From: Arsenicibacter rosenii
Lineage (GTDB): Bacteria > Bacteroidota > Bacteroidia > Cytophagales > Spirosomataceae
DNA length: 64,000 nucleotides
Reading direction: 5' to 3'
Assembly: GCF_001870735.1 (NCBI RefSeq)
Contig: NZ_MORL01000008.1
Location: 170,901-234,900 of the forward strand
The notes beneath the pieces were generated by a model. That model was given only the letters and a program-made list of their open reading frames with translations. It had not been told where the DNA came from and did no database searches. Below, one piece after another: positions 1 through 7,677 of the stretch. The translations under genes were made by a program, and so were the position numbers. Numbering within the stretch: the first letter of the stretch is position 1; every line of letters begins with the position of its first letter.

Positions 1-983
1 TCCATACTAATCATCTCATATTTGGCAGTCAGGTTGGATAAGCCATTCTGGCCGGTCTGTACTCTGACAATCCGTTTTTGCACATTATTACGAATTACAA
101 GTTTCTCCTCCGTTGTAAAAATGTCGATCAGCAGTGGTTTCTCTACAGAAACGGAGTTGTGTTTCAACGCATTTTCAATGAGGGTCTGCAACGTAAGCGG
201 CGGCAAGTAACAGTGTAAATATGAAGGATTCACGTCTATGTTGATTGAAATGCTTTTTCCGTAGCGTGTTTGGAGTAAAAACGCGTATGAACCGACAAAG
301 CGGATTTCGGATTCCAGCGTCGTGGTTTCCCGATGATTAGCCTGCAACATGTATCGGTAGACCTTAGCCATCTCATCCACAAATTGTTCGGCAAGCACCT
401 TATCTTCGCCGATGAGCGATGAAAGCGAATTAAGGCAGTTGAATAGAAAATGGGGATTTACCTGGCTTTTCAGGGTATCGAGCTGAGTCTGTAACGCCAT
501 TCGTTTCAGATACTCGCTTTCAGCCTGGTTCTCCTGCCAGCGGCTATAGGTATACAGCAAACTCAGCACCGAGCAAAGGCAAATATCGAAGACCAGCCCA
601 AGCAGCATAATGGTCCGTACGGTAGACCAGTCAAACGGAGTATTGAAGACCGGAAACAGATGATAGGCCGCAACATCGATACAAGCCAGGACGATGGTTA
701 ACAGCCCGACGCTCAGAAACATAATCCCCGTCCGCATGAGTGTCTGATGCACCTCCGGAAACCGGTCGATGATTTCCCGAATGGTGACTGTCAGGGTGAT
801 AATCGACAACCAGTAGAGAAAGAACACCAGTAGTGTGCCGTAGAACAGCACATCCAGCGACTGAAAATAGCGTGGCCCAACCAAAAAGTAATTTCCGACC
901 GGGAACAGCACAGGCATCATCAGGATATGATACCACAGTTCCTGTTTCGTGAAATAAACGGCTATGATCCGGGGGGTTGGCAT
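1..983 (-). CDS. LytS-type sensor histidine kinase, C-terminus cut by the window edge
   Basis: Sensor kinase of the LytS/YehU family (His_kinase domain plus HATPase_c), which normally phosphorylates a LytTR response regulator. Translating the minus strand gives four hydrophobic segments between about 590 and 960, then the family's phospho-acceptor motif QVNPHFLFNCLNSL at about 425-465, and an ATP-binding N box LIENALKHN near 160. The frame is still open at base 1, so the C-terminus and any partner regulator lie outside the window. I chose the ATG at 983, the first methionine before the first membrane segment; an in-frame TGA lies a short way upstream. The ATG at 1014 is in another frame and was not used. 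The family call is firm, but the signal it senses cannot be read from the sequence. Confidence 0.85.
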   Translation of the reverse strand, partial: MPTPRIIAVYFTKQELWYHILMMPVLFPVGNYFLVGPRYFQSLDVLFYGTLLVFFLYWLSIITLTVTIREIIDRFPEVHQTLMRTGIMFLSVGLLTIVLACIDVAAYHLFPVFNTPFDWSTVRTIMLLGLVFDICLCSVLSLLYTYSRWQENQAESEYLKRMALQTQLDTLKSQVNPHFLFNCLNSLSSLIGEDKVLAEQFVDEMAKVYRYMLQANHRETTTLESEIRFVGSYAFLLQTRYGKSISINIDVNPSYLHCYLPPLTLQTLIENALKHNSVSVEKPLLIDIFTTEEKLVIRNNVQKRIVRVQTGQNGLSNLTAKYEMISM

Positions 984-1082
984 CGGCAGCAGCTGCTTTG
1001 TAAGAATATTCCAAATTAAGTTACAATCTACTCAATTTGCAGGTGACTCTGTATGGACCGGTATTTTCAGCGGCTCAACCCG

Positions 1083-1104
1083 TACAATTCAGGTATGAAT
1101 TGTA
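1083..1104. promoter_or_regulatory. Perfect inverted repeat between divergent kinase and cupin genes
   Basis: Arms TACAATTCA and TGAATTGTA match perfectly over 9 bp with a 4-nt spacer (GGTA). The site lies in the 266-bp divergent region, about 100 bp upstream of the kinase start and 146 bp upstream of the cupin start. There is no T tract, so it looks more like a dimeric operator than a terminator. The regulator is unknown. Confidence 0.35.
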
Positions 1105-1249
1105 GGCAGAATTAGCGACCGGCAGCCTTGCGGCACACCTGTTTCAGGAAAAGCGAACAACAACTCATTGAGGCCTTTTCCCGGTTCAGGCGGCTAACGA
1201 TTCACTTCAACGGCTTTCGATTGTAGTATACGCGTGCAGGAGAACATAT

Positions 1250-1846
1250 TTGTCCCGTAAACAACGAATTTCTTTCCCTATGAAAGCTCAACTATCCGGA
1301 TCACGCACGATTCACCACCCATTCATAAACGATCATGTCACGTTTGTCAGAACGGCGCAGGAAAGCGGCTATAGTCATACCTGGGTAGAAGTTATACTCG
1401 CTCCGGGACGCGGTGTCAGTTTACACTACCACAAAGAACACGACGAAACGTTTATGTGTCTGGAAGGGCAGCTACGTTTGCAGATCGGGAGCAAGGAGCT
1501 GAATCTGAAGCCCGGACAATATGCGTCGGCGGTGGCCGGAACACCGCACCGTTTCGTTAACGCAACCAGTGCCCCCTGCCGGTTTAAGTGCGTTATTTCG
1601 CCCGGCAACCCTGCTTTTGAGCAAACCCTCCAGATCCGGTACGGGCTTGCTCACGACGGCAAATGCAGTCCTAAAACCGGTTCACCCAGCAGCTGGCTGA
1701 TGCATGCGTATACCTACGCGCTGGCTGATACCAAGCTGGCGGGCCCGCTGTCCATTTTAAATCCGATGATTCAATGGTTGTATAACCGCGCGGTATCGAC
1801 CGGCATGGCTGCCCGGCTGCAGGAGGAGTATGTAAAAATACAGTAA
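1250..1846 (+). CDS. Cupin-domain protein (198 aa)
   Basis: Small beta-barrel cupin. Motif 1 is seen as HYHKEHDETFMCLEGQ at residues 58-73 (His, His and Glu metal ligands), and motif 2 as the PGQYASAVAGTPHRF segment near residue 92. Cupins of this layout bind a divalent metal and act as dioxygenases, isomerases or sensors; which one applies here cannot be decided. The start is TTG at 1250, chosen because AGGAGA lies 6-7 nt upstream, a rare good ribosome site in this window; an ATG at 1280 is the alternative. Its stop codon directly abuts the stop of the convergent AAA+ gene, with no base between them. It is divergent from the LytS-type kinase. Confidence 0.75.
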   Translation: MSRKQRISFPMKAQLSGSRTIHHPFINDHVTFVRTAQESGYSHTWVEVILAPGRGVSLHYHKEHDETFMCLEGQLRLQIGSKELNLKPGQYASAVAGTPHRFVNATSAPCRFKCVISPGNPAFEQTLQIRYGLAHDGKCSPKTGSPSSWLMHAYTYALADTKLAGPLSILNPMIQWLYNRAVSTGMAARLQEEYVKIQ

Positions 1847-2962
1847 TCAGAAGCCCACCCGCGTGGATTCGGGCCGGTCTCCGGACACGGTCTGGTCTTC
1901 GCGGTTGAAGATTTCAGCCAGTGTCATGGGGTCATTTGTCCGGAAATCAGATCCCAGATGATTCAGCAGCCGGTTCGATTTTTCGGCCGTCAGCTTACCG
2001 AATGCATAATCAACCATCAGGCGGCCTTTACGCAGCAGGGCCTTATCCAGTAAGCTTTTATTGGCATTAAAGGTGGCAATCACCTGAATATGCATGCAAT
2101 CGGCCAGCAGCCCGTCGGTCAGGTTAAGGATATTCGAGACGCTGTTTGTATCCCCTCCTGCCTCCCGTGCCTGCAGAATACGTTCGGCATCTTCAATGAT
2201 CAGGACCGAGTCCTTATTTTCGAGCAGAAACGGGATAATCTCCGGCGAGGTCAGGTAATTGGTCATATAAGGCGGCAGGATGAGCATATCCTTTTTGACC
2301 ATGGCACTCAGATGCTTGATATAGGTTGTTTTGCCGGTTCCGGGTTCGCCATGCAGCAAAATGAGGCCTTTACTTTTCGGCTGTTCCAGCAATGAAACCA
2401 GTCGTTCGTGAACCGGCAGAAAATCGTCGTTATAATGCAGTTCGAGGTCGATGTCAGGCGGTTTTATTTCTACCCGTTCTGTATGCAGCCCACCCATCCC
2501 GCTTTGGATCAGGTAGATGTGGGTCTGATTTTCTTCGTGTTGGTATTTATGTTCGTAAACGTCACTTAGCAACGCCCTGGTCACGTCTTCCTGTTGAAAA
2601 TAGCCATGTATCCGGCAGAAGCGATCCCCCATTAGTTCGAGTTTGAGCAAAATGCCGTCGGGGTGTTCCAGTATTTGTTCAACCGTTTGCCAGCCTTTTT
2701 CCGTCATCCGCAGCGATGAATTGATAACACTAAAGCCGCGACTCTGTAACAAATCACGGACCGTCGGCCGGAAATCATCGCTGAAATAAATATAGTTCGG
2801 GTACTGCCCGAAGCGTTGTACAAAGTGGGGCGCAATCGGAAATTCGCGCTCCAGGTCATTTGGAATATGGAAATTATGAATCCGCTCCCCTACCTCATCA
2901 TCACATTTTTTCCAACCTCCGAACACGGTACGTAATTCTGAATTGTCTGACTCGTTTTTCAA
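1847..2962 (-). CDS. AAA+ family ATPase (371 aa)
   Basis: The N-terminal half (about 190 residues) is not recognised. The C-terminal half is an AAA+ ATPase: Walker A GEPGTGKTT at about residue 205, Walker B VLIIEDAE about 50 residues later, and a sensor-1 type segment (IQVIATFNAN). A sensor-2 or arginine-finger region follows (LLRKGRLMVDYAF). This architecture, with an unknown N-terminal domain before one AAA module, resembles the BCS1/ClpX-like 'AAA family ATPase' annotations common in Bacteroidetes, which presumably remodel a protein partner. The gene starts 45 bp downstream of the PorP/SprF-like gene on the same strand with no terminator seen between them, so they may be co-transcribed. 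Substrate unknown. Confidence 0.8.
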   Translation of the reverse strand: MKNESDNSELRTVFGGWKKCDDEVGERIHNFHIPNDLEREFPIAPHFVQRFGQYPNYIYFSDDFRPTVRDLLQSRGFSVINSSLRMTEKGWQTVEQILEHPDGILLKLELMGDRFCRIHGYFQQEDVTRALLSDVYEHKYQHEENQTHIYLIQSGMGGLHTERVEIKPPDIDLELHYNDDFLPVHERLVSLLEQPKSKGLILLHGEPGTGKTTYIKHLSAMVKKDMLILPPYMTNYLTSPEIIPFLLENKDSVLIIEDAERILQAREAGGDTNSVSNILNLTDGLLADCMHIQVIATFNANKSLLDKALLRKGRLMVDYAFGKLTAEKSNRLLNHLGSDFRTNDPMTLAEIFNREDQTVSGDRPESTRVGF

Positions 2963-3007
2963 GGGAGAAACTACCTTTTAATAATAGCCTAATATACAGA
3001 AAATATG

Positions 3008-3952
3008 TCAGAACGTAAATTTTTGTGGGTTGGGGACATACCGGAAGAGCAACTCAAACACACTTTTCTGGAATGTGTTTACCGGTGCTTCCGGCGCGGT
3101 TGAGTTATAGGTCAGGCCTACCCGGATTGCATCTGACAGTTGATACTCTGCCGATACCTGCACATAGCTGACCGGCTGATAGCCCAGGCTATTGTGGCGG
3201 TACGAAAGCCCCAAACCCGCTTTTTCCATAAACCAGGCTTTGGCGTTGACATCAATGCCGATCGGCCGGCCGGTTGCCTGTGTGACTAATACAGACGGGA
3301 TCAGCGATAAATTTTCCCCTGATTCCAGTTTATACCCGGCCTGAATAAAAAGCGGCCGTACGCTTTGGTAAGAACCTTGGCCTGTTCCTAAGCCATACAC
3401 GCCTTTTTTAGCTTCCGGCATTGACACACCGCCGAAAAACGTATCCGAATAATAATAAATTCCGCCGCCATAGCTCATGTTGGCCTTGTTTGTACTCGTC
3501 AGGCTTACCTGATCGTATACCGGCAAAAAGCTCACCCCGGCCAACCCGCCAACCGATACGGTGGCTCCATCGGGCAGGTTGATCCAGTATGACAGCGAGC
3601 CGTAAACACCCGTTGTACCCAACGTGCCCAGCCGGTCATTAACGGCCTGTAGCCCGATCCCGACCTTGCCATCGGCGACGGCACCATCCATGGCTAATGT
3701 CTGGGAGGATTGGCCGCCACCGCTCATTTGCTGTTGCTGTTTGCTCTGTACAAAAAAGCCTCTCTTACGGAACATAGCCGTCATATGCAGTTGTTCACGC
3801 AATCCGGTAGCGGCCGGATTGATTGTCATCGGGCTGAATTGGTATTGATAGTAAAGCGTTTCTTTTTGAGCATGAGCACGCTTCCCGCAAAGTACGCTTA
3901 TCAGTGCGACAGCAAAAATTCGCTTTGACCAGTGAATCATAGACATAAGCAT
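3008..3952 (-). CDS. PorP/SprF family type IX secretion membrane protein
   Basis: Outer-membrane beta-barrel protein of the PorP/SprF family, found in Bacteroidetes as partners for secreting or anchoring T9SS type B substrates. The family signature after the signal peptide is clear: YYQYQFSPMTINPAATG, then HMTAMFRKR. The body is rich in alternating hydrophobic strands and ends in an aromatic residue (PQKFTF). The signal peptide is hydrophobic (RIFAVALISVLC) with cleavage after AHAQ. Several ATGs compete (3988, 3952, 3946, 3940). I reject 3988 because it falls in a small hairpin and adds 12 non-signal residues; 3952 or 3946 fits better. It follows the OmpA-PD40 gene, from which it is separated by a terminator. 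Confidence 0.82.
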   Translation of the reverse strand: MLMSMIHWSKRIFAVALISVLCGKRAHAQKETLYYQYQFSPMTINPAATGLREQLHMTAMFRKRGFFVQSKQQQQMSGGGQSSQTLAMDGAVADGKVGIGLQAVNDRLGTLGTTGVYGSLSYWINLPDGATVSVGGLAGVSFLPVYDQVSLTSTNKANMSYGGGIYYYSDTFFGGVSMPEAKKGVYGLGTGQGSYQSVRPLFIQAGYKLESGENLSLIPSVLVTQATGRPIGIDVNAKAWFMEKAGLGLSYRHNSLGYQPVSYVQVSAEYQLSDAIRVGLTYNSTAPEAPVNTFQKSVFELLFRYVPNPQKFTF

Positions 3953-4020
3953 CAGAAATTGTCCCCGAAAATTGGCTTTTTCAGCCAAAAATCCTAATTC
4001 ATTCCGTGATTGGCAGGTAT

Positions 4021-4071
4021 AAAAAAACTGCTGAAGAACCCGGTCTGCCCGGATTGATTCAGCAGTTTTTC
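4021..4071 (-). terminator. Rho-independent terminator after the OmpA-PD40 gene
   Basis: Inverted repeat: AAAAAACTGCTGAA at 4022-4035 pairs with TTCAGCAGTTTTT at 4057-4069 across a GC-rich loop. A and T runs on both sides allow function on either strand. It lies just downstream of the OmpA-PD40 stop codon. Confidence 0.75.
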
Positions 4072-4085
4072 CTTTCCTTTTTGTT

Positions 4086-6488
4086 TTATTGCAGGGACAG
4101 AATTTTGATCTCTGTCCGGCGGTTAAGCTGGTGTTCTTCTTCCGTACAGTTTGCCCCGTCTTTACACTGGTTCAGCAATTCGCTTTCGCCGTAGCCTTTA
4201 GCGATCATACGGGTTGCCTTAATGCCTTTTGCTTTCAGGTAGGCCACCGCCGATTTTGCCCGGTTTGTCGACAAGGTCTTGTTATACTGTGCCGTTGCGC
4301 GGCTATCCGTATGCGACCGTAGTTCGATTTTCATCGTCGGATATTTCTTCATCAGGCTAACCAGTTTGTCCAGTTCAACTGCGGCGTCAGCGCGAATTGT
4401 CGCTTTGTTCAGGTTGTAATAGATGTTATCGATCCGGATTACATCTCCTTTTCTGAACATAGTCAGATCAGTAATACCCGCCCCTTCTTTGGTTATCCGG
4501 GTACCGGTTGTGCCCATGCTGTCCTTAATCGCTTCGAGTGAATAATCACAACCAGGTTTTATGGCAAATTCATAGGCCCCGTCGGCATCGGTTACCGTTT
4601 CCTGCTTTGATTTATCACACTCGTTGGTCAGGATTACCTTGACGCCAACCATCGGCTGTTTCCCCTGCTGGGTGGTTACCCTGCCACGCAGTTTTGAATT
4701 TGCCAGATCCAGCCCACTTACCGGCGGTGCTACTATTTTCGGCTTTGCCAGCGGAATTTCAAGACGCGACGGCATATCATCTGTTAAGCCCTTTGTTGAA
4801 AAACCTATCTGACTATCCAGGTAGCCTTCGGTTACAGCAGCCAGCTGAAAGTCATTTTCAGCGTCCAGACACAGGTGAATATTACCGTCACTATCCGTTT
4901 TCAGGTCCTTGCTATCGCTCTCATTGGTCTTATTATCAACTTTCAATGACGCATTGGCCAATGGTTTTTTTGTTTCAGAATCGAATACAACCACCGTCAG
5001 TTCACGGCAAGGATACAACGGTCCTTCGCGTTTGAAGCGGTAAATATCATCGTCAGTACCGCCATTCTTCCGGTTACTGCTGAAATAGCCTCCCCGACGC
5101 TCACCGTCCGTTACAATGCCGAAATCATCTTTGTTGGAATTCAGGGGTTCGCCCAGGTTTTGCACCCATTTTGCATGCACGCCGTCACTTTCCAGCTGGG
5201 CAAAAAACATGTCCAGATCGCCTAAGCCCGGTTGTCCGTCCGATGAGAAATAGAGATTACCTTTTTCATCAACAAACGGAAACATTTCATTGCCCTTAGT
5301 ATTAATCTCCTTCCCTAAATTAACCGGTGTTGACCATTTCCCGTCCTGCAGTTTTGTCACGTAAATATCCGTTCCGCCAAATCCGCCGGGCATATCCGAT
5401 GAGAAATACAGCAATTTATCGTCCGGGCTAAATGAAGGGTGACCCGTTGAGTATTCGTTACTGTTGAACGGCAGTTCTTCGACTGCCTGCCAGTCGCCGT
5501 TTGTCTGGACTGTTGTATATAATTTCAGCTTATTGACCCCATCCGAAGATTCCCGGTATTTACCGTTATTATAATTATTACGGGTAAATACCACCCGCGA
5601 ACCATCTTTAGTAAATGTAGCCGGGCCTTCGTGGTATTTAGTGTTCAATGTCTGGCTAAAACGTGCCGATTCGGTCAGTGGCTCATCTTCATATCCAAGA
5701 CCGGCATTAACATTTGTGCCGCCATAATACCCGACTGTCCGGGTATCGTTTGAGGTAGGAGCCGTGTAATCATCCATTCCCAGGATCCGGCCGATTTTGT
5801 GCGTGACCGGTTGTTTCTTATTCACAGACCCGCCCAGGCTAGCTGTTTTTTCGCCTTTAATTTCTTTTCGTTCCGGCAGATAATAGAGATCCAGAAAGGG
5901 CGTATTATCCCAGTTAAATACGCGTTTGATGCCATTGCCACCGCCTTGTGCCGACACGAATACCAGACCATCCTTGTAGTAGACCGGACTGAATTCAGCT
6001 GCTTTCGTATTGAGGCTCAGGAAATCGACTTTGTAGCTGCCGGCATTTTTCGAGAGTGAACTGACATCCCGGTATAGTTTCGAGAAGAGCGGCCCCCGCT
6101 GATCATCTTTCTGCACGGCATTGTATCTCTCGTATGCCTCCTGCGCCTCCCGGTATTTACCGTTACTGGCTAACGCCTGCGCGTAATACAGATAGCACTG
6201 CACGTATTCAGCAGGTAGCTCACCCATGGTAATCAGATCGCGGTAAGCCTGTTCTGCTTTCTGCGTGTCTCTGATTTGCCGGTAACTATATGCTAATTTG
6301 GCTTTGGCTGCCCGAACATCTGTTTCAGGCATTGATTTGGTATTCTGAAGTGCCTGCTCGTAATATTCGGCCGCCTTTGAATAGGCCATCAGATTAAACT
6401 GATTATCGCCCTGCTTCGTTAGTGACTGCCCGAATACCGGACCAGCCAGCGCTACCAGTACATAGCAGAGTATACAGTGTCGTTTCAT
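4086..6488 (-). CDS. OmpA-family protein with TPR and PD40 repeats (800 aa)
   Basis: Predicted envelope protein. Order of parts: signal peptide (CYVLVALAGPVFGQ), TPR-like helices at about 25-150 (YSKAAEYYEQAL), WD40-like PD40 beta-propeller blades at about 170-490 (GHPSFSPDDKLLYFSSDM, FPFVDEKGNLYFSSDG), one or two carboxypeptidase-regulatory-like domains at about 505-690, and a C-terminal OmpA peptidoglycan-binding domain at about 690-800 (IELRSHTDSRA, NRRTEIKILS). Proteins with this architecture commonly lie next to PorP/SprF genes in Bacteroidetes, and the PorE component of T9SS is similar in layout; I infer a role linking the secretion or adhesin complex to peptidoglycan. It is flanked by terminators on both sides, so it probably has its own promoter although it lies between two porP-like genes. 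Confidence 0.88.
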   Translation of the reverse strand: MKRHCILCYVLVALAGPVFGQSLTKQGDNQFNLMAYSKAAEYYEQALQNTKSMPETDVRAAKAKLAYSYRQIRDTQKAEQAYRDLITMGELPAEYVQCYLYYAQALASNGKYREAQEAYERYNAVQKDDQRGPLFSKLYRDVSSLSKNAGSYKVDFLSLNTKAAEFSPVYYKDGLVFVSAQGGGNGIKRVFNWDNTPFLDLYYLPERKEIKGEKTASLGGSVNKKQPVTHKIGRILGMDDYTAPTSNDTRTVGYYGGTNVNAGLGYEDEPLTESARFSQTLNTKYHEGPATFTKDGSRVVFTRNNYNNGKYRESSDGVNKLKLYTTVQTNGDWQAVEELPFNSNEYSTGHPSFSPDDKLLYFSSDMPGGFGGTDIYVTKLQDGKWSTPVNLGKEINTKGNEMFPFVDEKGNLYFSSDGQPGLGDLDMFFAQLESDGVHAKWVQNLGEPLNSNKDDFGIVTDGERRGGYFSSNRKNGGTDDDIYRFKREGPLYPCRELTVVVFDSETKKPLANASLKVDNKTNESDSKDLKTDSDGNIHLCLDAENDFQLAAVTEGYLDSQIGFSTKGLTDDMPSRLEIPLAKPKIVAPPVSGLDLANSKLRGRVTTQQGKQPMVGVKVILTNECDKSKQETVTDADGAYEFAIKPGCDYSLEAIKDSMGTTGTRITKEGAGITDLTMFRKGDVIRIDNIYYNLNKATIRADAAVELDKLVSLMKKYPTMKIELRSHTDSRATAQYNKTLSTNRAKSAVAYLKAKGIKATRMIAKGYGESELLNQCKDGANCTEEEHQLNRRTEIKILSLQ

Positions 6489-6523
6489 ACGCTGTAATTG
6501 TTGTGAGAAGATGCAAAGTCCAA

Positions 6524-6579
6524 GAAAAAAGGGTACTTTCTGAACAGACGTAGAAATCTGTTAGAAGGTACCCTTTTTA
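6524..6579 (-). terminator. Terminator between the upstream porP-like gene and the OmpA-PD40 gene
   Basis: AAAAAGGGTAC(C/T)TTCT-type arms at 6524-6541 and 6563-6578 form a long stem; an inner CAGA/TCTG stem is also possible. A and T tracts flank both ends. It should end the adhesin-porP transcript. Confidence 0.7.
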
Positions 6580-6694
6580 TAGCAAATACTGTTCCGAAGT
6601 CCGTCAGTTTTTCCAGAAACCGGAGAAAAGTATTTTAAATACGCTGCATGTAATTTTATTCCATTATTCTTTGATCGGTTACCTTATCCATCGA

Positions 6695-7672
6695 TTAAAA
6701 ATAACGAGGCGTAAGGATTTTGTTTTTACCGAATCCGAATTCGTAACGCAGCATCAATTCGTGTGAGCTGGGAGCAACCTGACCCAAACGGCTTACTGTA
6801 CGGTCATAAGCATATCCCAAACGGAACTGATCGCTCAACTGTAATTCCAGCATACCCACAACGGCGTCGTTTGTATAACTGGTAAATGAGTAGAACTGAT
6901 TTTTCCGGAGTGATACCCCCAGTGCCACCCGGTCGTTAATCCAGAGGTTGACGTTACCATCGAAACCAAGCGGAGCGCCTTCAGCATACTTCACTAACAT
7001 GGATGGCTTTAATTTCAGCACAGGGCTCAGACCAACCACGAATCCGGCAGCAGCATAGGCATGACGCCGGACAACGGCACGGTTTACGCCTGAATCATAG
7101 TCAGACAGCTTGTTTTTCAGCAAACGCGGTACAGAAACACTCAGGTACGAACGGTCATTACTGATGTAGATACCGGTACCAAAGTTTGGCAGCATTTTGT
7201 TGATGTTCTGAGCAAAAGCAGGGTCGGCAGAAACACCGGCCGGTACCAGTTTTACTTCAGTCAACATAGCTGACAGGTTAGTTACACCGCCCTGAAGACC
7301 AAGAGCCAGCGTTGAGCGCGAACCCAGTTTGATGCGGAACGCATACGACGCAAACGCGCCGGTTTCGTTATACACCCCGATCCGATCATTATACAATTGC
7401 AAACCCACCCCGACACGCTCACGGTTAAGCGGCATATCTGCGGTGAACGTCGCCGTTTGTGGGGCGCCTTCAAGGCCCGTCCACTGATTCCGGTACATAG
7501 CCGTCATGCTGAGTACGTCACGGCTACCGGCATAAGCAGGGTTCAGCGCCATCATGTTAAACATGTATTGCGAGAACATCTTGTCCTGCTGAGCGTGCAC
7601 CCGGCCGCTGCCGGCCACGAGGGCCAGCAGCAGGACGATTGCACTCTTTTTCAGAGAGAATTTGATAAACAT
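6695..7672 (-). CDS. PorP/SprF family type IX secretion membrane protein, paired with the giant adhesin
   Basis: Outer-membrane barrel of the PorP/SprF family, 325 aa, close to the family norm. A signal peptide (IVLLLALVAGSGRVHAQ) is followed by the signature DKMFSQYMFNMMALNPAYAGS and LSMTAMYRNQW. The start codon lies only 5 nt after the stop of the giant adhesin, so the pair is tightly coupled. In Flavobacterium johnsoniae SprF, a member of this family, is needed to secrete the adhesin SprB; by analogy this protein is the likely dedicated partner of the adhesin upstream. It shares the family fold with the second PorP-like protein at 3008-3952 but the two sequences are clearly diverged. Confidence 0.9.
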   Translation of the reverse strand: MFIKFSLKKSAIVLLLALVAGSGRVHAQQDKMFSQYMFNMMALNPAYAGSRDVLSMTAMYRNQWTGLEGAPQTATFTADMPLNRERVGVGLQLYNDRIGVYNETGAFASYAFRIKLGSRSTLALGLQGGVTNLSAMLTEVKLVPAGVSADPAFAQNINKMLPNFGTGIYISNDRSYLSVSVPRLLKNKLSDYDSGVNRAVVRRHAYAAAGFVVGLSPVLKLKPSMLVKYAEGAPLGFDGNVNLWINDRVALGVSLRKNQFYSFTSYTNDAVVGMLELQLSDQFRLGYAYDRTVSRLGQVAPSSHELMLRYEFGFGKNKILTPRYF

Positions 7673-7677
7673 CAGTA

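Noticed and set aside
631-1014. 127-aa minus-strand gene
   Set aside because: It is in a different frame from the sensor kinase, whose membrane segments are encoded in the same bases.
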